From positions 124,001-188,000 of the forward strand of contig NZ_JACZCS010000014.1 of NCBI RefSeq assembly GCF_014904745.1: 64,000 nucleotides of DNA, given 5' to 3'. The position numbers and the translations under genes were made by a program. The notes under the pieces were generated by a model, which was given only the letters and a program-made list of their open reading frames with translations, did not search any database and was not told where the DNA came from. This DNA is from Oricola nitratireducens. GTDB lineage: Bacteria > Pseudomonadota > Alphaproteobacteria > Rhizobiales > Rhizobiaceae. Positions 16,481 through 25,180 of the stretch are shown in pieces (the first letter of the stretch is position 1; each line of letters starts with the position of its first letter).

Positions 16481-19444
16481 TCACGGGCCGGAGCGTGGAT
16501 CCCCCAGCACGGCGCGGAAGATTTCCGCCACTTTGCCTTCGGTCTCCACCATATGTGCCTGCATGGTTTCCAGATTGGGAAACCCGCCGGCCGCACACAG
16601 GCGATCGATCAGTCCTTTCGGCGCGGTTTCGGGATCGAAACCCTTTTCCGTGCACAGGCGGACGATCTGCATGATCGCCGAATAGTCCGAAAACGCCTTG
16701 GCAAGGATTTCCTTGTCGTTTTCGCCAAGCAAGACATCGTCGGACAGCTTGAAAATATGTGTTGCGTCGGCGCCGTTCAAATTACCATTTGGTAACCCGG
16801 TCAGGACGAGAAATTGCGCAATGAAATCAATGTCCATCAGACCGCCTTCGGCGAGCTTGATGTCCCAGATTCCGGACGCCGGCTTATCTTTGAGAAGACG
16901 GTGACGCATCGACACGATGTCTTCCTTCAGCTTCGCCGCGTCGCGCGGAAGGCGCAGGATCTCGTCAAGTTCGGTCTCCACCTTGGCGCGCAGACCGGCG
17001 TCGCCAGCGACGGTGCGCGCACGACACAGCGCCTGGTGTTCCCAGGTCCAGGCCTCATTGCGCTGATAGCGCGAGAAGCTCCTGAAGGAGGTGGCGAGCG
17101 GCCCCTTGTTTCCCGACGGGCGCAGCCGGAAATCGACCTCATAGAGCACGCCCTCGGCCGTCGGTGCCGAAAGCGCGGCCGTCAAGCGCTGCGTCAGGCG
17201 GATGAAATATTGCGACGCGGCGAGCGGTCTTTGCCCGTCGCTCTCGATATTGTCGTCCTCGACCTCGTAAAGCAGGATCAGGTCGAGATCGCTGCCCGCC
17301 GTCATCTCGCGCGAGCCGAGCCGGCCGAGGCCGATGACACAGATCTGTGCGCCCGCGATGACGCCGTGTTTCTCGGCGAGTTCCGAGCGTGCGGCATCGA
17401 GCGCGTATTCGATGATGAGATCGGCGAGATCGGCAAAGGCCTGCCCGGCTTCGGCCGCTTCGAGGTTTCCGGTCAGCAGGCGCACGCCGATCAGGAAGCG
17501 CTGCTCGGCGGCAAAGATGCGCAGCCGGTCGAGCACTTCCTCGTAGGCACGCGCCTCGCCGAGGAAATCCTCGAGCCTGCCGCGTTGCTCCTCCTTTTTC
17601 GGAACGCCGGAGAAGAAAGCCGGGTCGAGCATGCCGTCGAAGACCAGCGGCTTGGCCGTGATGATGGCGCCGAGGCGCGGCGCCGCCGACAGGATCAGCG
17701 CCATGAGATTGATCAGGCGCGGGTTGGACTGCAGCATCGAGAAGACCTGGATGCCCGCCGGCAGGCCGGAAAGAAAACGGTCGAACCCGATGACGCCCTC
17801 GTCGGGCTGGCCGCTGTCGGCGAAGGTTTTCAGGAGCAACGGCGTGATTTCGGTCAGGCGCTCGCGGGCGCGTTCGGACTGCACCGCCCGGTAGCGGCCC
17901 ATGTGCCACTGGCTGACGACGCGCCAGATGTCGGCGGGGCGCGCATAGCCCATGCGCGAGAGCGTCTCGACCGTGTCCGGATCGGGCTCGCCGCCGGTGA
18001 AGACCAGATTGCCCTCGTCGCCAAGCGCGGCCTCGTGTTCGAACAGCGCCGCATAGTGGTTTTCGACAGTGCGCAGATTGCCAACGAGATCCTTGCGGAA
18101 CGCCTCGCTGCCATCATAGCCCAGCATGCGCCCGACCCGCTCCACGCCCTCCGCGCTGTCAGGCATCTTGTGCGTCTGTTCGTCGCCGATCATCTGGATC
18201 GCGTGTTCGACGCGGCGCAGGAAGCGGTAGCAGCCGGCCAGCGTCTTCGCGGCGTTCGGCTCGATCGAGCCATGGGCCGCCAGTTCGTCGAGCATGGCAA
18301 TCGTGCCGCGTCCGCGCAGTTCGGGCACGCGGCCGCCGAAGATGAGCTGCTGGGTCTGGACGAAGAACTCGATCTCACGGATGCCGCCGCGTCCGAGTTT
18401 CACGTTGTGGCCCTCGATGGCGATCTTGCCGTGGCCCTTGTGGGCGTGGATCTGCCGCTTGATCGAATGCACGTCGGAAATCGCGGCATAGTCGAGGTGT
18501 TTGCGCCAGATGAAGGGGCGCATTTCGTAGAGGAAGCGGTTTGCGGCCTCGACGTCGCCGGCGGCGGGCTTCGCCTTGATCATGGCGGCGCGTTCCCAGT
18601 TCTGGCCGCGCGCCTCGTAATAGACGAGCGCGGCCTCGACGGGGATCGCGACCGGCGTCGATCCCGGATCGGGGCGCAATCTGAGATCTGTGCGAAAGAC
18701 ATAGCCGTCGCCGGTGCGTTCCTGCATCACGCGGACGAGGCGCCGCGTCATGCGCGCCATGGTTTCGCCGATCATGTAGTGGTCCGGCCAGGACAGTCCC
18801 GGCGGATCCGGATCGAACAGCACGATCAGGTCGATATCGGAGGAATAGTTGAGTTCGTGGGCGCCGAGCTTGCCCATGGAGAGCAGGATCCAGCCCGATC
18901 CCTTTTCGGGTTCGGCGGGATCGGCCAGCGTCAGCTTGCCGGTCTTGTGCGCGTCGCGCAGGATCCAGGCCGCCGCCGCGCCGAGCGACACCTCGGCGAA
19001 GCGCGACAGCCAGCCGGTCGTGTCGTCGACGGCGAAGGCGCCGGACAGATCGCCGAGCGCGATCAGCAGATGCAGCGCCGCTTTCTCGCGACGCAGCGCC
19101 GTCATCAGCACGGCTTCGCTGTCGGCGAATTCCTCGCCATGCCGCATCGCCTCTGTGCGGGCGAGGATCGCTTCCAGTTGCGCGCCGACCGGCTCGTCGA
19201 AGAGGCTTTCCAGAAGCGCCGCCTGGCGCTCGATCTGGTTCGACAGGAAGGGCGACAGCGCCATGACGGCGACAAGGAACCCGGCAAGCGGGCTGTCTGC
19301 TTCCACCTCGGCGCGAAGGCGTTCGGCGCCGGCTTTCCCGGCGGCTGCGATCAGCGAGGCGCGCGCCTTAGCGGCCAAATCATCGTCGCCCGGATGAAGC
19401 GTTACCGCCGGTTGTCCGAACCAGGCCGTGCCGTCGTGCGTCAT
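16481..19444 (-). CDS. glnE: Bifunctional glutamine synthetase adenylyltransferase/deadenylyltransferase
   Basis: This 987-residue enzyme adds and removes AMP on glutamine synthetase in response to PII and glutamine, setting ammonium assimilation. Two nucleotidyltransferase domains are visible. The N-terminal one has YSSDIDLIVLFD (deadenylylation half) and the C-terminal one has GSDLDLILLYE (adenylylation half), each followed by its helical GlnD-UR-UTase domain. Both active sites look intact and the length is normal for the family. GGAGGGG lies just before the ATG. It is the last gene of a minus-strand run after degP and a two-component system, with an 80-base gap from the kinase gene, so it may have its own promoter. 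Confidence 0.95.
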   Translation of the reverse strand: MTHDGTAWFGQPAVTLHPGDDDLAAKARASLIAAAGKAGAERLRAEVEADSPLAGFLVAVMALSPFLSNQIERQAALLESLFDEPVGAQLEAILARTEAMRHGEEFADSEAVLMTALRREKAALHLLIALGDLSGAFAVDDTTGWLSRFAEVSLGAAAAWILRDAHKTGKLTLADPAEPEKGSGWILLSMGKLGAHELNYSSDIDLIVLFDPDPPGLSWPDHYMIGETMARMTRRLVRVMQERTGDGYVFRTDLRLRPDPGSTPVAIPVEAALVYYEARGQNWERAAMIKAKPAAGDVEAANRFLYEMRPFIWRKHLDYAAISDVHSIKRQIHAHKGHGKIAIEGHNVKLGRGGIREIEFFVQTQQLIFGGRVPELRGRGTIAMLDELAAHGSIEPNAAKTLAGCYRFLRRVEHAIQMIGDEQTHKMPDSAEGVERVGRMLGYDGSEAFRKDLVGNLRTVENHYAALFEHEAALGDEGNLVFTGGEPDPDTVETLSRMGYARPADIWRVVSQWHMGRYRAVQSERARERLTEITPLLLKTFADSGQPDEGVIGFDRFLSGLPAGIQVFSMLQSNPRLINLMALILSAAPRLGAIITAKPLVFDGMLDPAFFSGVPKKEEQRGRLEDFLGEARAYEEVLDRLRIFAAEQRFLIGVRLLTGNLEAAEAGQAFADLADLIIEYALDAARSELAEKHGVIAGAQICVIGLGRLGSREMTAGSDLDLILLYEVEDDNIESDGQRPLAASQYFIRLTQRLTAALSAPTAEGVLYEVDFRLRPSGNKGPLATSFRSFSRYQRNEAWTWEHQALCRARTVAGDAGLRAKVETELDEILRLPRDAAKLKEDIVSMRHRLLKDKPASGIWDIKLAEGGLMDIDFIAQFLVLTGLPNGNLNGADATHIFKLSDDVLLGENDKEILAKAFSDYSAIMQIVRLCTEKGFDPETAPKGLIDRLCAAGGFPNLETMQAHMVETEGKVAEIFRAVLGDPRSGP

Positions 19445-19525
19445 GTCCCCTCCGCGAATCCGCGAGTCCGATCAGCGGCTTGGACCGAAGGGCCGCGAAA
19501 TCGATTCAATTGATGGAGGACAGGT

Positions 19526-20935
19526 CTAAGGCTTCGCGGCGGGAAATGACAAGACGACTTTCAGACCGGGACCGGCGTCTTCCAGTTCCAGCTTGCCGCC
19601 ATGCAGGCTCATGATCGCCGAGACGAGGCTGAGGCCGAGGCCCGATCCCGGCTTGGAGCGGCTTTCGTCGAGGCGCACGAAGCGACCCTTGACGCGTTCC
19701 TTGTCGGTGTCGGGGATCCCCTGCCCCTGGTCGGCGATGGCAAGGCGGATCATCTTGTCGGCATCGTCTCGGGACGTCGAAATCGTGATCTTTCCGTTCG
19801 GGCAGGCGCCGTACTTGATCGCGTTGTCGATCAGGTTGGTCACCGCCTGGCCGATCAGTTCGCGCTTGCCGGCGATCGGCAGCGGCCCCTCGACCTCGTT
19901 GACCAGCACCATGCCGGCATCCTCGACCAGCGGCTCGTAGAGTTCCTGCACCTCGGACGCGATCACGGCGAGATCGACCTCGTCCAGCTTCTGCTTCGAA
20001 AAGCCCGCCTCGACGCGCGAGATCAGGAGGAGCGCGTTGAACACCTTGATGAGCTGGTCGGCCTCGCCGATCATGTCCTCCAGCACCGTGCGGTAATCGG
20101 TGGACTTGTCGTCGCCGGCAAGCGCCACCTCGGCGCGGTTGCGCATCCGCGTCAGCGGCGTCTTGAGGTCATGCGCGATGGAATCGGAGACGTCGCGCAG
20201 CCCGTCATTGAGCGTCGAGATCTTCTCGATCATCGTGTTGAGGCTTTCCGACAGGCGGTCGAACTCGTCATTGGCACCCGAGACAGGCAGGCGGCCGGAC
20301 AGGTCGCCCGCCACGATGCGCGCGCTCGCCTCCGAAACCCGGTCGATGCGCTGCAGCGCCCGGCGTCCGACGAAGAACCAGATCAGGAAACCGCCCGCCG
20401 CCATGAAAGCGAGCGCGGTGATCAGCGCGCGACGCACGATCTCGCGGAAGCGCTGCGGCTCGCCGAGGTCGCGGCCGACGAGGATGCGCATGCCGTTGTC
20501 GACGACGATAACCTGGGCGAGCGCATGCGGCGCGCGCTCCGGGTCCTCGATGACGGAGAGGTCGTCGCCGAAACGCGCATAGACGAAGGGCCGTTCGGTC
20601 CAGCCCGGATTGTCCAGAACGCCGGGTTCGAGCGCGATGACGTTGCCGGACAGGATGCGGCCCGCATTGTCGGCGACCATGTAGAGATTGGCGCCCGGCC
20701 GGCGCGAGCGGCGGTCGATCTCGCGCACAAGGACGCGCAATCCGCGGTCGCGATACACATCGCCAAGGCTGCGCACCTCTTCCGCGATGGCGGTGCGCGT
20801 CTCGTTGACGAGGAACCGCGCGGCCGATCCCGTCATATAGAAGACGAGGAAAACGGCACAGGCGGAAAACAGGATGAGATAGAGCGCCGAAAGGCGCGCC
20901 GCCGTTGTGTTGAATGCCGACAGGAAACGTTTCAT
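19526..20935 (-). CDS. Two-component sensor histidine kinase (HAMP, HisKA, HATPase)
   Basis: This is a 469-residue inner-membrane sensor kinase. A first helix (about residues 14-36) and a second (LITALAFMAAGGFLIWFFVG, about 190-209) bracket a periplasmic domain of about 150 residues. A HAMP domain follows, then H-box DSIAHDLKTPLTRMRNRAE, N-box NLIDNAIKYG, and G-boxes DQGQGIP and SGLGLSLV. It starts 11 bases after the response-regulator stop, so the two genes are one unit. The degP gene upstream on the same strand suggests envelope stress input, but that is inference from location. Confidence 0.9.
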   Translation of the reverse strand: MKRFLSAFNTTAARLSALYLILFSACAVFLVFYMTGSAARFLVNETRTAIAEEVRSLGDVYRDRGLRVLVREIDRRSRRPGANLYMVADNAGRILSGNVIALEPGVLDNPGWTERPFVYARFGDDLSVIEDPERAPHALAQVIVVDNGMRILVGRDLGEPQRFREIVRRALITALAFMAAGGFLIWFFVGRRALQRIDRVSEASARIVAGDLSGRLPVSGANDEFDRLSESLNTMIEKISTLNDGLRDVSDSIAHDLKTPLTRMRNRAEVALAGDDKSTDYRTVLEDMIGEADQLIKVFNALLLISRVEAGFSKQKLDEVDLAVIASEVQELYEPLVEDAGMVLVNEVEGPLPIAGKRELIGQAVTNLIDNAIKYGACPNGKITISTSRDDADKMIRLAIADQGQGIPDTDKERVKGRFVRLDESRSKPGSGLGLSLVSAIMSLHGGKLELEDAGPGLKVVLSFPAAKP

Positions 20936-20946
20936 GGCGCCACGGA

Positions 20947-21618
20947 TCAGTCGCGCATCATGTAGCCGGCGCCGCGGATCGTGTGCAGAAGCGGCTTGTC
21001 GAAGCCTTTCTCGATCTTCGAGCGCAGGCGCGAGATATGAACGTCGATGACGTTGGTCTGCGGATCGAAATGGTAATCCCAGACATTCTCCAGCAGCATC
21101 GTGCGGGTGACGACCTGGCCGGAATGGCGCATCAGATATTCGAGAAGACGATATTCGCGCGGCTGCAGGGCGATCGTCTGATCGCCGCGCTTGACCTCGT
21201 GGGAAAGCCGGTTGAGTTCGAGATCGCCGACCTGGTAGCGCGTTTCCTGCTCGGCACCGGACTGGCGGCGCAACAGCACCTCGAGGCGGGCGAGAAGCTC
21301 GGAGAACGCATAGGGCTTGGTGAGGTAGTCGTCGCCGCCGGCGCGAAGCCCGGTTACCCGGTCATCGACCTCGCCGAGGGCGGACAACACCAGCGCCGGG
21401 GTCATGTCGCCCTTGGCGCGCAGGGCGGATATGACGGACAGGCCGTCCCGCTTCGGCAGCATGCGATCGACCACCAGCGCGTCATAATCGCCGCTGTCGG
21501 CCATGGCGAAACCGTCGTCGCCATTGCCCGCGATATCCGCGACATGGCCGGCCTCGTCCATCGCCTTCTTCAGGTAAGCGGCGGCTTCGGCGTCATCTTC
21601 AATGATCAGGACTTTCAT
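20947..21618 (-). CDS. OmpR/PhoB-family response regulator, partner of the adjacent kinase
   Basis: This is a 223-residue DNA-binding response regulator. The receiver domain has the acidic pair in IIEDDAEAA, the phospho-acceptor Asp in DALVVDRMLPKRDG, and the Lys in DDYLTKPYAF. The C-terminal winged helix (LNRLSHEVKRGDQTIALQPREYRLLEYL through RGAGYMM) is OmpR-type. The start is the ATG at 21618 (MKVLIIEDD); a frame reaching 21795 adds unrelated residues. It lies 150 bases downstream of degP. Whether it controls degP is not shown by the sequence. Confidence 0.92.
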   Translation of the reverse strand: MKVLIIEDDAEAAAYLKKAMDEAGHVADIAGNGDDGFAMADSGDYDALVVDRMLPKRDGLSVISALRAKGDMTPALVLSALGEVDDRVTGLRAGGDDYLTKPYAFSELLARLEVLLRRQSGAEQETRYQVGDLELNRLSHEVKRGDQTIALQPREYRLLEYLMRHSGQVVTRTMLLENVWDYHFDPQTNVIDVHISRLRSKIEKGFDKPLLHTIRGAGYMMRD

Positions 21619-21769
21619 GGATTTGCTTATCGCGCGCGCGGTGAGGAAAGAAAAGCCGCTTCGCAACGGAAGTGGCGACGGCAGGTTGAGGGGGGAAGAC
21701 CTGCCGCCGCCAGCGTTGTCTGTCCGGGGGGATGACATGGTGTAATCCGGACAGGCAACCAGGGAGAAG

Positions 21770-23299
21770 TCAGCCTTTGCCGACCGGCATCGCAACGAAG
21801 CGGTTCGTGTCGTTCTGCTCGAGCAGAAGCAGAGCCGCCTTGCGTCCGGAGTCGGCGACTGCGGTCAACTCCTTCTCGATGTCCGAAGCCGATTCAACGG
21901 GCTGGTTGTTGACCTCCATGATCTTTTCGCCGACGCGGATGCCGGCATCGGCGGCCGCGCTATCCGGCTCGACACCGGTCACAACGACACCGCTGCCCTG
22001 CTCGGCCGGAGCGACCGTCATTCCGAAATCGGAAAGCGCGGTTTGCGCCGACTGGTCCGGAGCGGCCTGTTCGGCCGATGCCATCTGCTTGCGCGGAAGT
22101 TCGCCGAGCTTGACGGTCACGGTCTTTTCCTTGCCGTCGCGCATCAGCGTGACGTTGACATCGGTGCCCGGATTGATACCGGCGATCTCGCGGGCCAGTT
22201 CGCGCGGACCCTTCACCTCATTGCCGTTGACGGCGGTGATGATGTCGCCCGCCTTGATGCCGGCCTTGGCTGCCGGAGCATCGGCCTGCGGATCGGCGAC
22301 AAGCGCGCCCGTGGTCTTCTTCAGCCCCAGCGATTCCGCGATGTCGGCGGTCACCGGCTGGATTGCCACGCCGAGCCAGCCGCGCTGGACTTTGCCATCG
22401 GCCATCAGTTGCTTCACAACACTCTTCGCGGTGGAAGCCGGGACGGCGAAGGCGATGCCGACATTGCCGCCTGACGGCGAGAAGATCGCGGTATTGATGC
22501 CGACGACCTGGCCAGCGAGATCGAAGGTCGGGCCACCGGAGTTGCCGCGGTTCACCGCAGCATCGATCTGGATGAAATCGTCATAGGGGCCTGCACCGAT
22601 GTCACGGCCGCGTGCCGAGACAATACCGGCGGTCACCGTGCCGCCGAGGCCGAACGGATTACCGACGGCGACGACCCAGTCGCCGACGCGAACCTTGGAG
22701 TCGTCCGCGAAACTCACATAGGTGAATTCACGGTCGGCATCGACCTTCAGGACGGCTAGGTCGGTGCGCGGATCGGCGCCGATAAGTTTTGCGTCGAGTT
22801 CGGTGCCGTCGTTCAGCACAACGCTGTATTCGGTGCCGTCGGCGACCACGTGGTTGTTGGTCACCAGATAACCGTCGCCGGAGATGAAGAAGCCGGAACC
22901 CTGGGCAACCGGGCGGGCGCGATGCGGCCGCTGTGCGTGGTGGTCGTCACGCGGGCCGTTGGGGGTGCCGAACTGCGGGCCGAAATCACGGAAGAACTTC
23001 TGCAACGGCGGCGGAAGCTGATCGAAGTTCTGGCCGTTGAAGTTGAACTCCATGTTGGAGGCTGGCTGGACATTCGATTTCACGCGCACGGATACGACGG
23101 CGGGCGAAACCTTTTCGATAAGGTCGGCAAAGCCGGGTGCGGCGGCGGGGGTCTGGATATGGACAGCCTCGGCGGCAGCCGGACCGGTGATCGCGCCGGA
23201 GAAGCTGAAAGCGCCGACGCCGAGCACCGTCGACGCGATCAGCGCAGCGGCGACCTTGTTCACGATGGATCTACGAGAGGTTTTGTTGGGGGTCGTCAT
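21770..23299 (-). CDS. degP: DegP/HtrA (Do family) periplasmic serine protease
   Basis: This 509-residue periplasmic protease-chaperone degrades misfolded envelope proteins. A signal/anchor segment (VAAALIASTVLGVGAFSFSG) is followed by a trypsin-like domain with His in TNNHVVADG, Asp in RTDLAVLKV and Ser in RGNSGGPTF. The Q-linker near HAQRPHRARP fits the Do family LA loop. Two PDZ domains follow (GWLGVAIQPV onward and VTGVEPDSAAADAGI onward). Length and domain order are normal. It lies upstream of the two-component pair on the same strand, and downstream of the divergent-less cyc block; the spacing suggests its own promoter near 23.3-23.4 kb. Confidence 0.94.
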   Translation of the reverse strand: MTTPNKTSRRSIVNKVAAALIASTVLGVGAFSFSGAITGPAAAEAVHIQTPAAAPGFADLIEKVSPAVVSVRVKSNVQPASNMEFNFNGQNFDQLPPPLQKFFRDFGPQFGTPNGPRDDHHAQRPHRARPVAQGSGFFISGDGYLVTNNHVVADGTEYSVVLNDGTELDAKLIGADPRTDLAVLKVDADREFTYVSFADDSKVRVGDWVVAVGNPFGLGGTVTAGIVSARGRDIGAGPYDDFIQIDAAVNRGNSGGPTFDLAGQVVGINTAIFSPSGGNVGIAFAVPASTAKSVVKQLMADGKVQRGWLGVAIQPVTADIAESLGLKKTTGALVADPQADAPAAKAGIKAGDIITAVNGNEVKGPRELAREIAGINPGTDVNVTLMRDGKEKTVTVKLGELPRKQMASAEQAAPDQSAQTALSDFGMTVAPAEQGSGVVVTGVEPDSAAADAGIRVGEKIMEVNNQPVESASDIEKELTAVADSGRKAALLLLEQNDTNRFVAMPVGKG

Positions 23300-23427
23300 C
23301 GGTTCATGTCCTCAGTCTGGAAATTGCGGGCCGGGAAGCCGACCGTGCGGACATGAATAGCGGAGCGAAAATTACACGCCGCTTTCCACTGCATGAATTT
23401 TTGGTAATGTTCGACGGTCGGCGGTCC

Positions 23428-24660
23428 TCATACCGCCTTGTGCTCTACCACCGTCACCACCTTCGAAGACCCCTCCAGCGTGCGGTGGACAGGGCATTTG
23501 TTGGCGATTTCCTCGATCTTCTCGGCCAGTTCCGGCGCGATGTCGCCATCGATGGCGATATGACGCTCGAAACGGTCGATCTTGCCGCCTTTGTTCTTTT
23601 CCTCGTCGGTGCATTCCATGCAGTCCCTGGCGTGCACTTTCGCATGGCTGACATCGACGGTTACCGCGCCGAGCGGCAGCTTCTTGAAATCGGCATAGAT
23701 GCGCAGCGTCATCGAGGTGCAGGCGCCCAGCGCCGCGCCGAGCAGGTCATAGGGCGAAGGACCGCTGTCGGCGCCGCCGGCGGAGACCGGTTCGTCGGCG
23801 AAAAAGCGATGCACGCCGGCCTGCACCGTGTTCTGGAACTTCGACTGGCGCGTCTCGGCGACCCGCACATGCTCGATCGGCGTGACGCCTTGCGGCCTGT
23901 CCTGCGGCAGGAAACGCGTCGCCCATCCGCCGATCACCTGGGCGGCGAATTCGGCGTCCTCCGGCTTGCTCAGCAGGTGATCGGCATGATCGAGCGAGAT
24001 GTAGCTTTTCGGATGTCGCGCGGCCACGAAGATGCGCTCGGCATTGTCGATGCCGACGACCTCGTCAAGCGGCGAGTGCATGATCAGGAGAGAGGCGCGC
24101 AGCTTGGGCAGGCGGTCGAGCAGATTGGTCGAGCGCGCGGCGTCGAGAAAGCCCTTGCCGATCCGGAACTTGCGTCCGCCGAGCGAAACCTCCGCCTCGC
24201 CGTCACGCTCGATCTTGGCAAGGTCTTCGTGGAACATGTGCAACACATGCTCGGTGTCAGCGGGCGCGCCGATGGTCACCACGCCCCTGACCTCGGGAAT
24301 GTCGTGGGCGGCGACTAGAACGGCCGCGCCGCCGAGCGAATGGCCGATCAACAATACCGGCGCTTCCAGCGTCTCGCGCATGTAGTCGGCGGCGGCGACA
24401 AGGTCGGCGACGTTGGAACGGAAGCTGGTATTGGCGAACTCGCCCTCGCTCGATCCCAAGCCGGTAAAGTCGAAGCGCAGGACCGCGATGCCGAGGCGCG
24501 ACAGGTGACCGGCGATCCGGCGCGCGGCGATGATGTCCTTGGTGCAGGTAAAACAGTGGGCAAACAGCGCGTATCCGCGGATGTCCCCATCCGGCAGATC
24601 CAGCCTTGCCGCCAGCGTTTCGCCCGTCGCGGAGGGAAATTCCCGCTTTTCCGTTGCCAT
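23428..24660 (-). CDS. Fused alpha/beta hydrolase and OsmC-family protein
   Basis: This 410-residue protein fuses two enzymes. Residues 1 to about 250 form an alpha/beta hydrolase with the nucleophile elbow GHSLGG and an oxyanion-type FAHCFTCTKD loop. Residues from about 270 form an OsmC-type peroxidase, with the peroxidatic Cys in GACTSMTLR and the second Cys in NKCPVHRTLEG. OsmC proteins reduce organic hydroperoxides with thiols, so the fusion may hydrolyse and then detoxify peroxidised esters or lipids; that coupling is inference. The fusion is known from other proteobacteria. The gene lies between degP and cycL on the same strand. Confidence 0.9.
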   Translation of the reverse strand: MATEKREFPSATGETLAARLDLPDGDIRGYALFAHCFTCTKDIIAARRIAGHLSRLGIAVLRFDFTGLGSSEGEFANTSFRSNVADLVAAADYMRETLEAPVLLIGHSLGGAAVLVAAHDIPEVRGVVTIGAPADTEHVLHMFHEDLAKIERDGEAEVSLGGRKFRIGKGFLDAARSTNLLDRLPKLRASLLIMHSPLDEVVGIDNAERIFVAARHPKSYISLDHADHLLSKPEDAEFAAQVIGGWATRFLPQDRPQGVTPIEHVRVAETRQSKFQNTVQAGVHRFFADEPVSAGGADSGPSPYDLLGAALGACTSMTLRIYADFKKLPLGAVTVDVSHAKVHARDCMECTDEEKNKGGKIDRFERHIAIDGDIAPELAEKIEEIANKCPVHRTLEGSSKVVTVVEHKAV

Positions 24661-24696
24661 GACCGCCTCTACGTCGTGAAGGATTTCCGGCGGAGG

Positions 24697-25170
24697 CTAG
24701 TGATCGCTGCCTTCACCGTCAGCTAAAATTTTCGAGAGGCGCTCTTCTTCCTCGCGCGACAGCCCGGTGGCCGCCGCGGCGCCCGCGCGGTTGCGGAAGA
24801 GGACGATGATCGCTGCGCCGCCGAGCAGAAGGCCGAGCAGCGGTGTGCCCCAGAGCAGCATGTTGCGGGCCGAAAAGCGCGGTTCGAGAAGCACGAACTC
24901 GCCGTAGCGGGCGACGACGTAGTCGAGCACCTGCTCGTCGGTGTCGCCGGCCGTGAGGCGTTCGCGCACGATCACGCGCAGGTCGTGGGCGAGGTCGGCA
25001 TCGGACGCGTCGATCGACTGGTTCTGGCAGACGAGGCAGCGCAGCTTCTCGGAAATGGTGCGCGCGCGCGCCTCAAGTGCCGGATCGTCGAGCATCTCGT
25101 CCGGATTGACCGCATAGGCCGCGGTCGCGGTGACGAGCAGGAGCGCGCAGGCGGCGAGGAATCGTCTCAC
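24697..25170 (-). CDS. ccmH: Cytochrome c maturation protein CcmH/CycL
   Basis: This is a membrane-anchored thiol-redox protein that reduces apocytochrome c before haem attachment. It has a signal peptide (RRFLAACALLLVTATAAYA), the conserved LRCLVCQNQSI motif with the CxxC pair in the periplasm, and a C-terminal anchor (MLLWGTPLLGLLLGGAAIIVLF). Length (157 residues) fits the short alphaproteobacterial form. The GTG at 25170 is chosen because AGGGG lies eight bases upstream; a TTG at 25197 would overlap ccmF. It is the last gene of the cycHJKL set. Confidence 0.93.
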   Translation of the reverse strand: MRRFLAACALLLVTATAAYAVNPDEMLDDPALEARARTISEKLRCLVCQNQSIDASDADLAHDLRVIVRERLTAGDTDEQVLDYVVARYGEFVLLEPRFSARNMLLWGTPLLGLLLGGAAIIVLFRNRAGAAAATGLSREEEERLSKILADGEGSDH

Positions 25171-25180
25171 GTCCGCGCCC

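Noticed and set aside
16814-19513. An 899-codon plus-strand open frame opposite glnE
   Set aside because: It is the mirror of a GC-rich gene. It has no SD, no family resemblance, and an Asp/Arg-rich composition typical of antisense frames.
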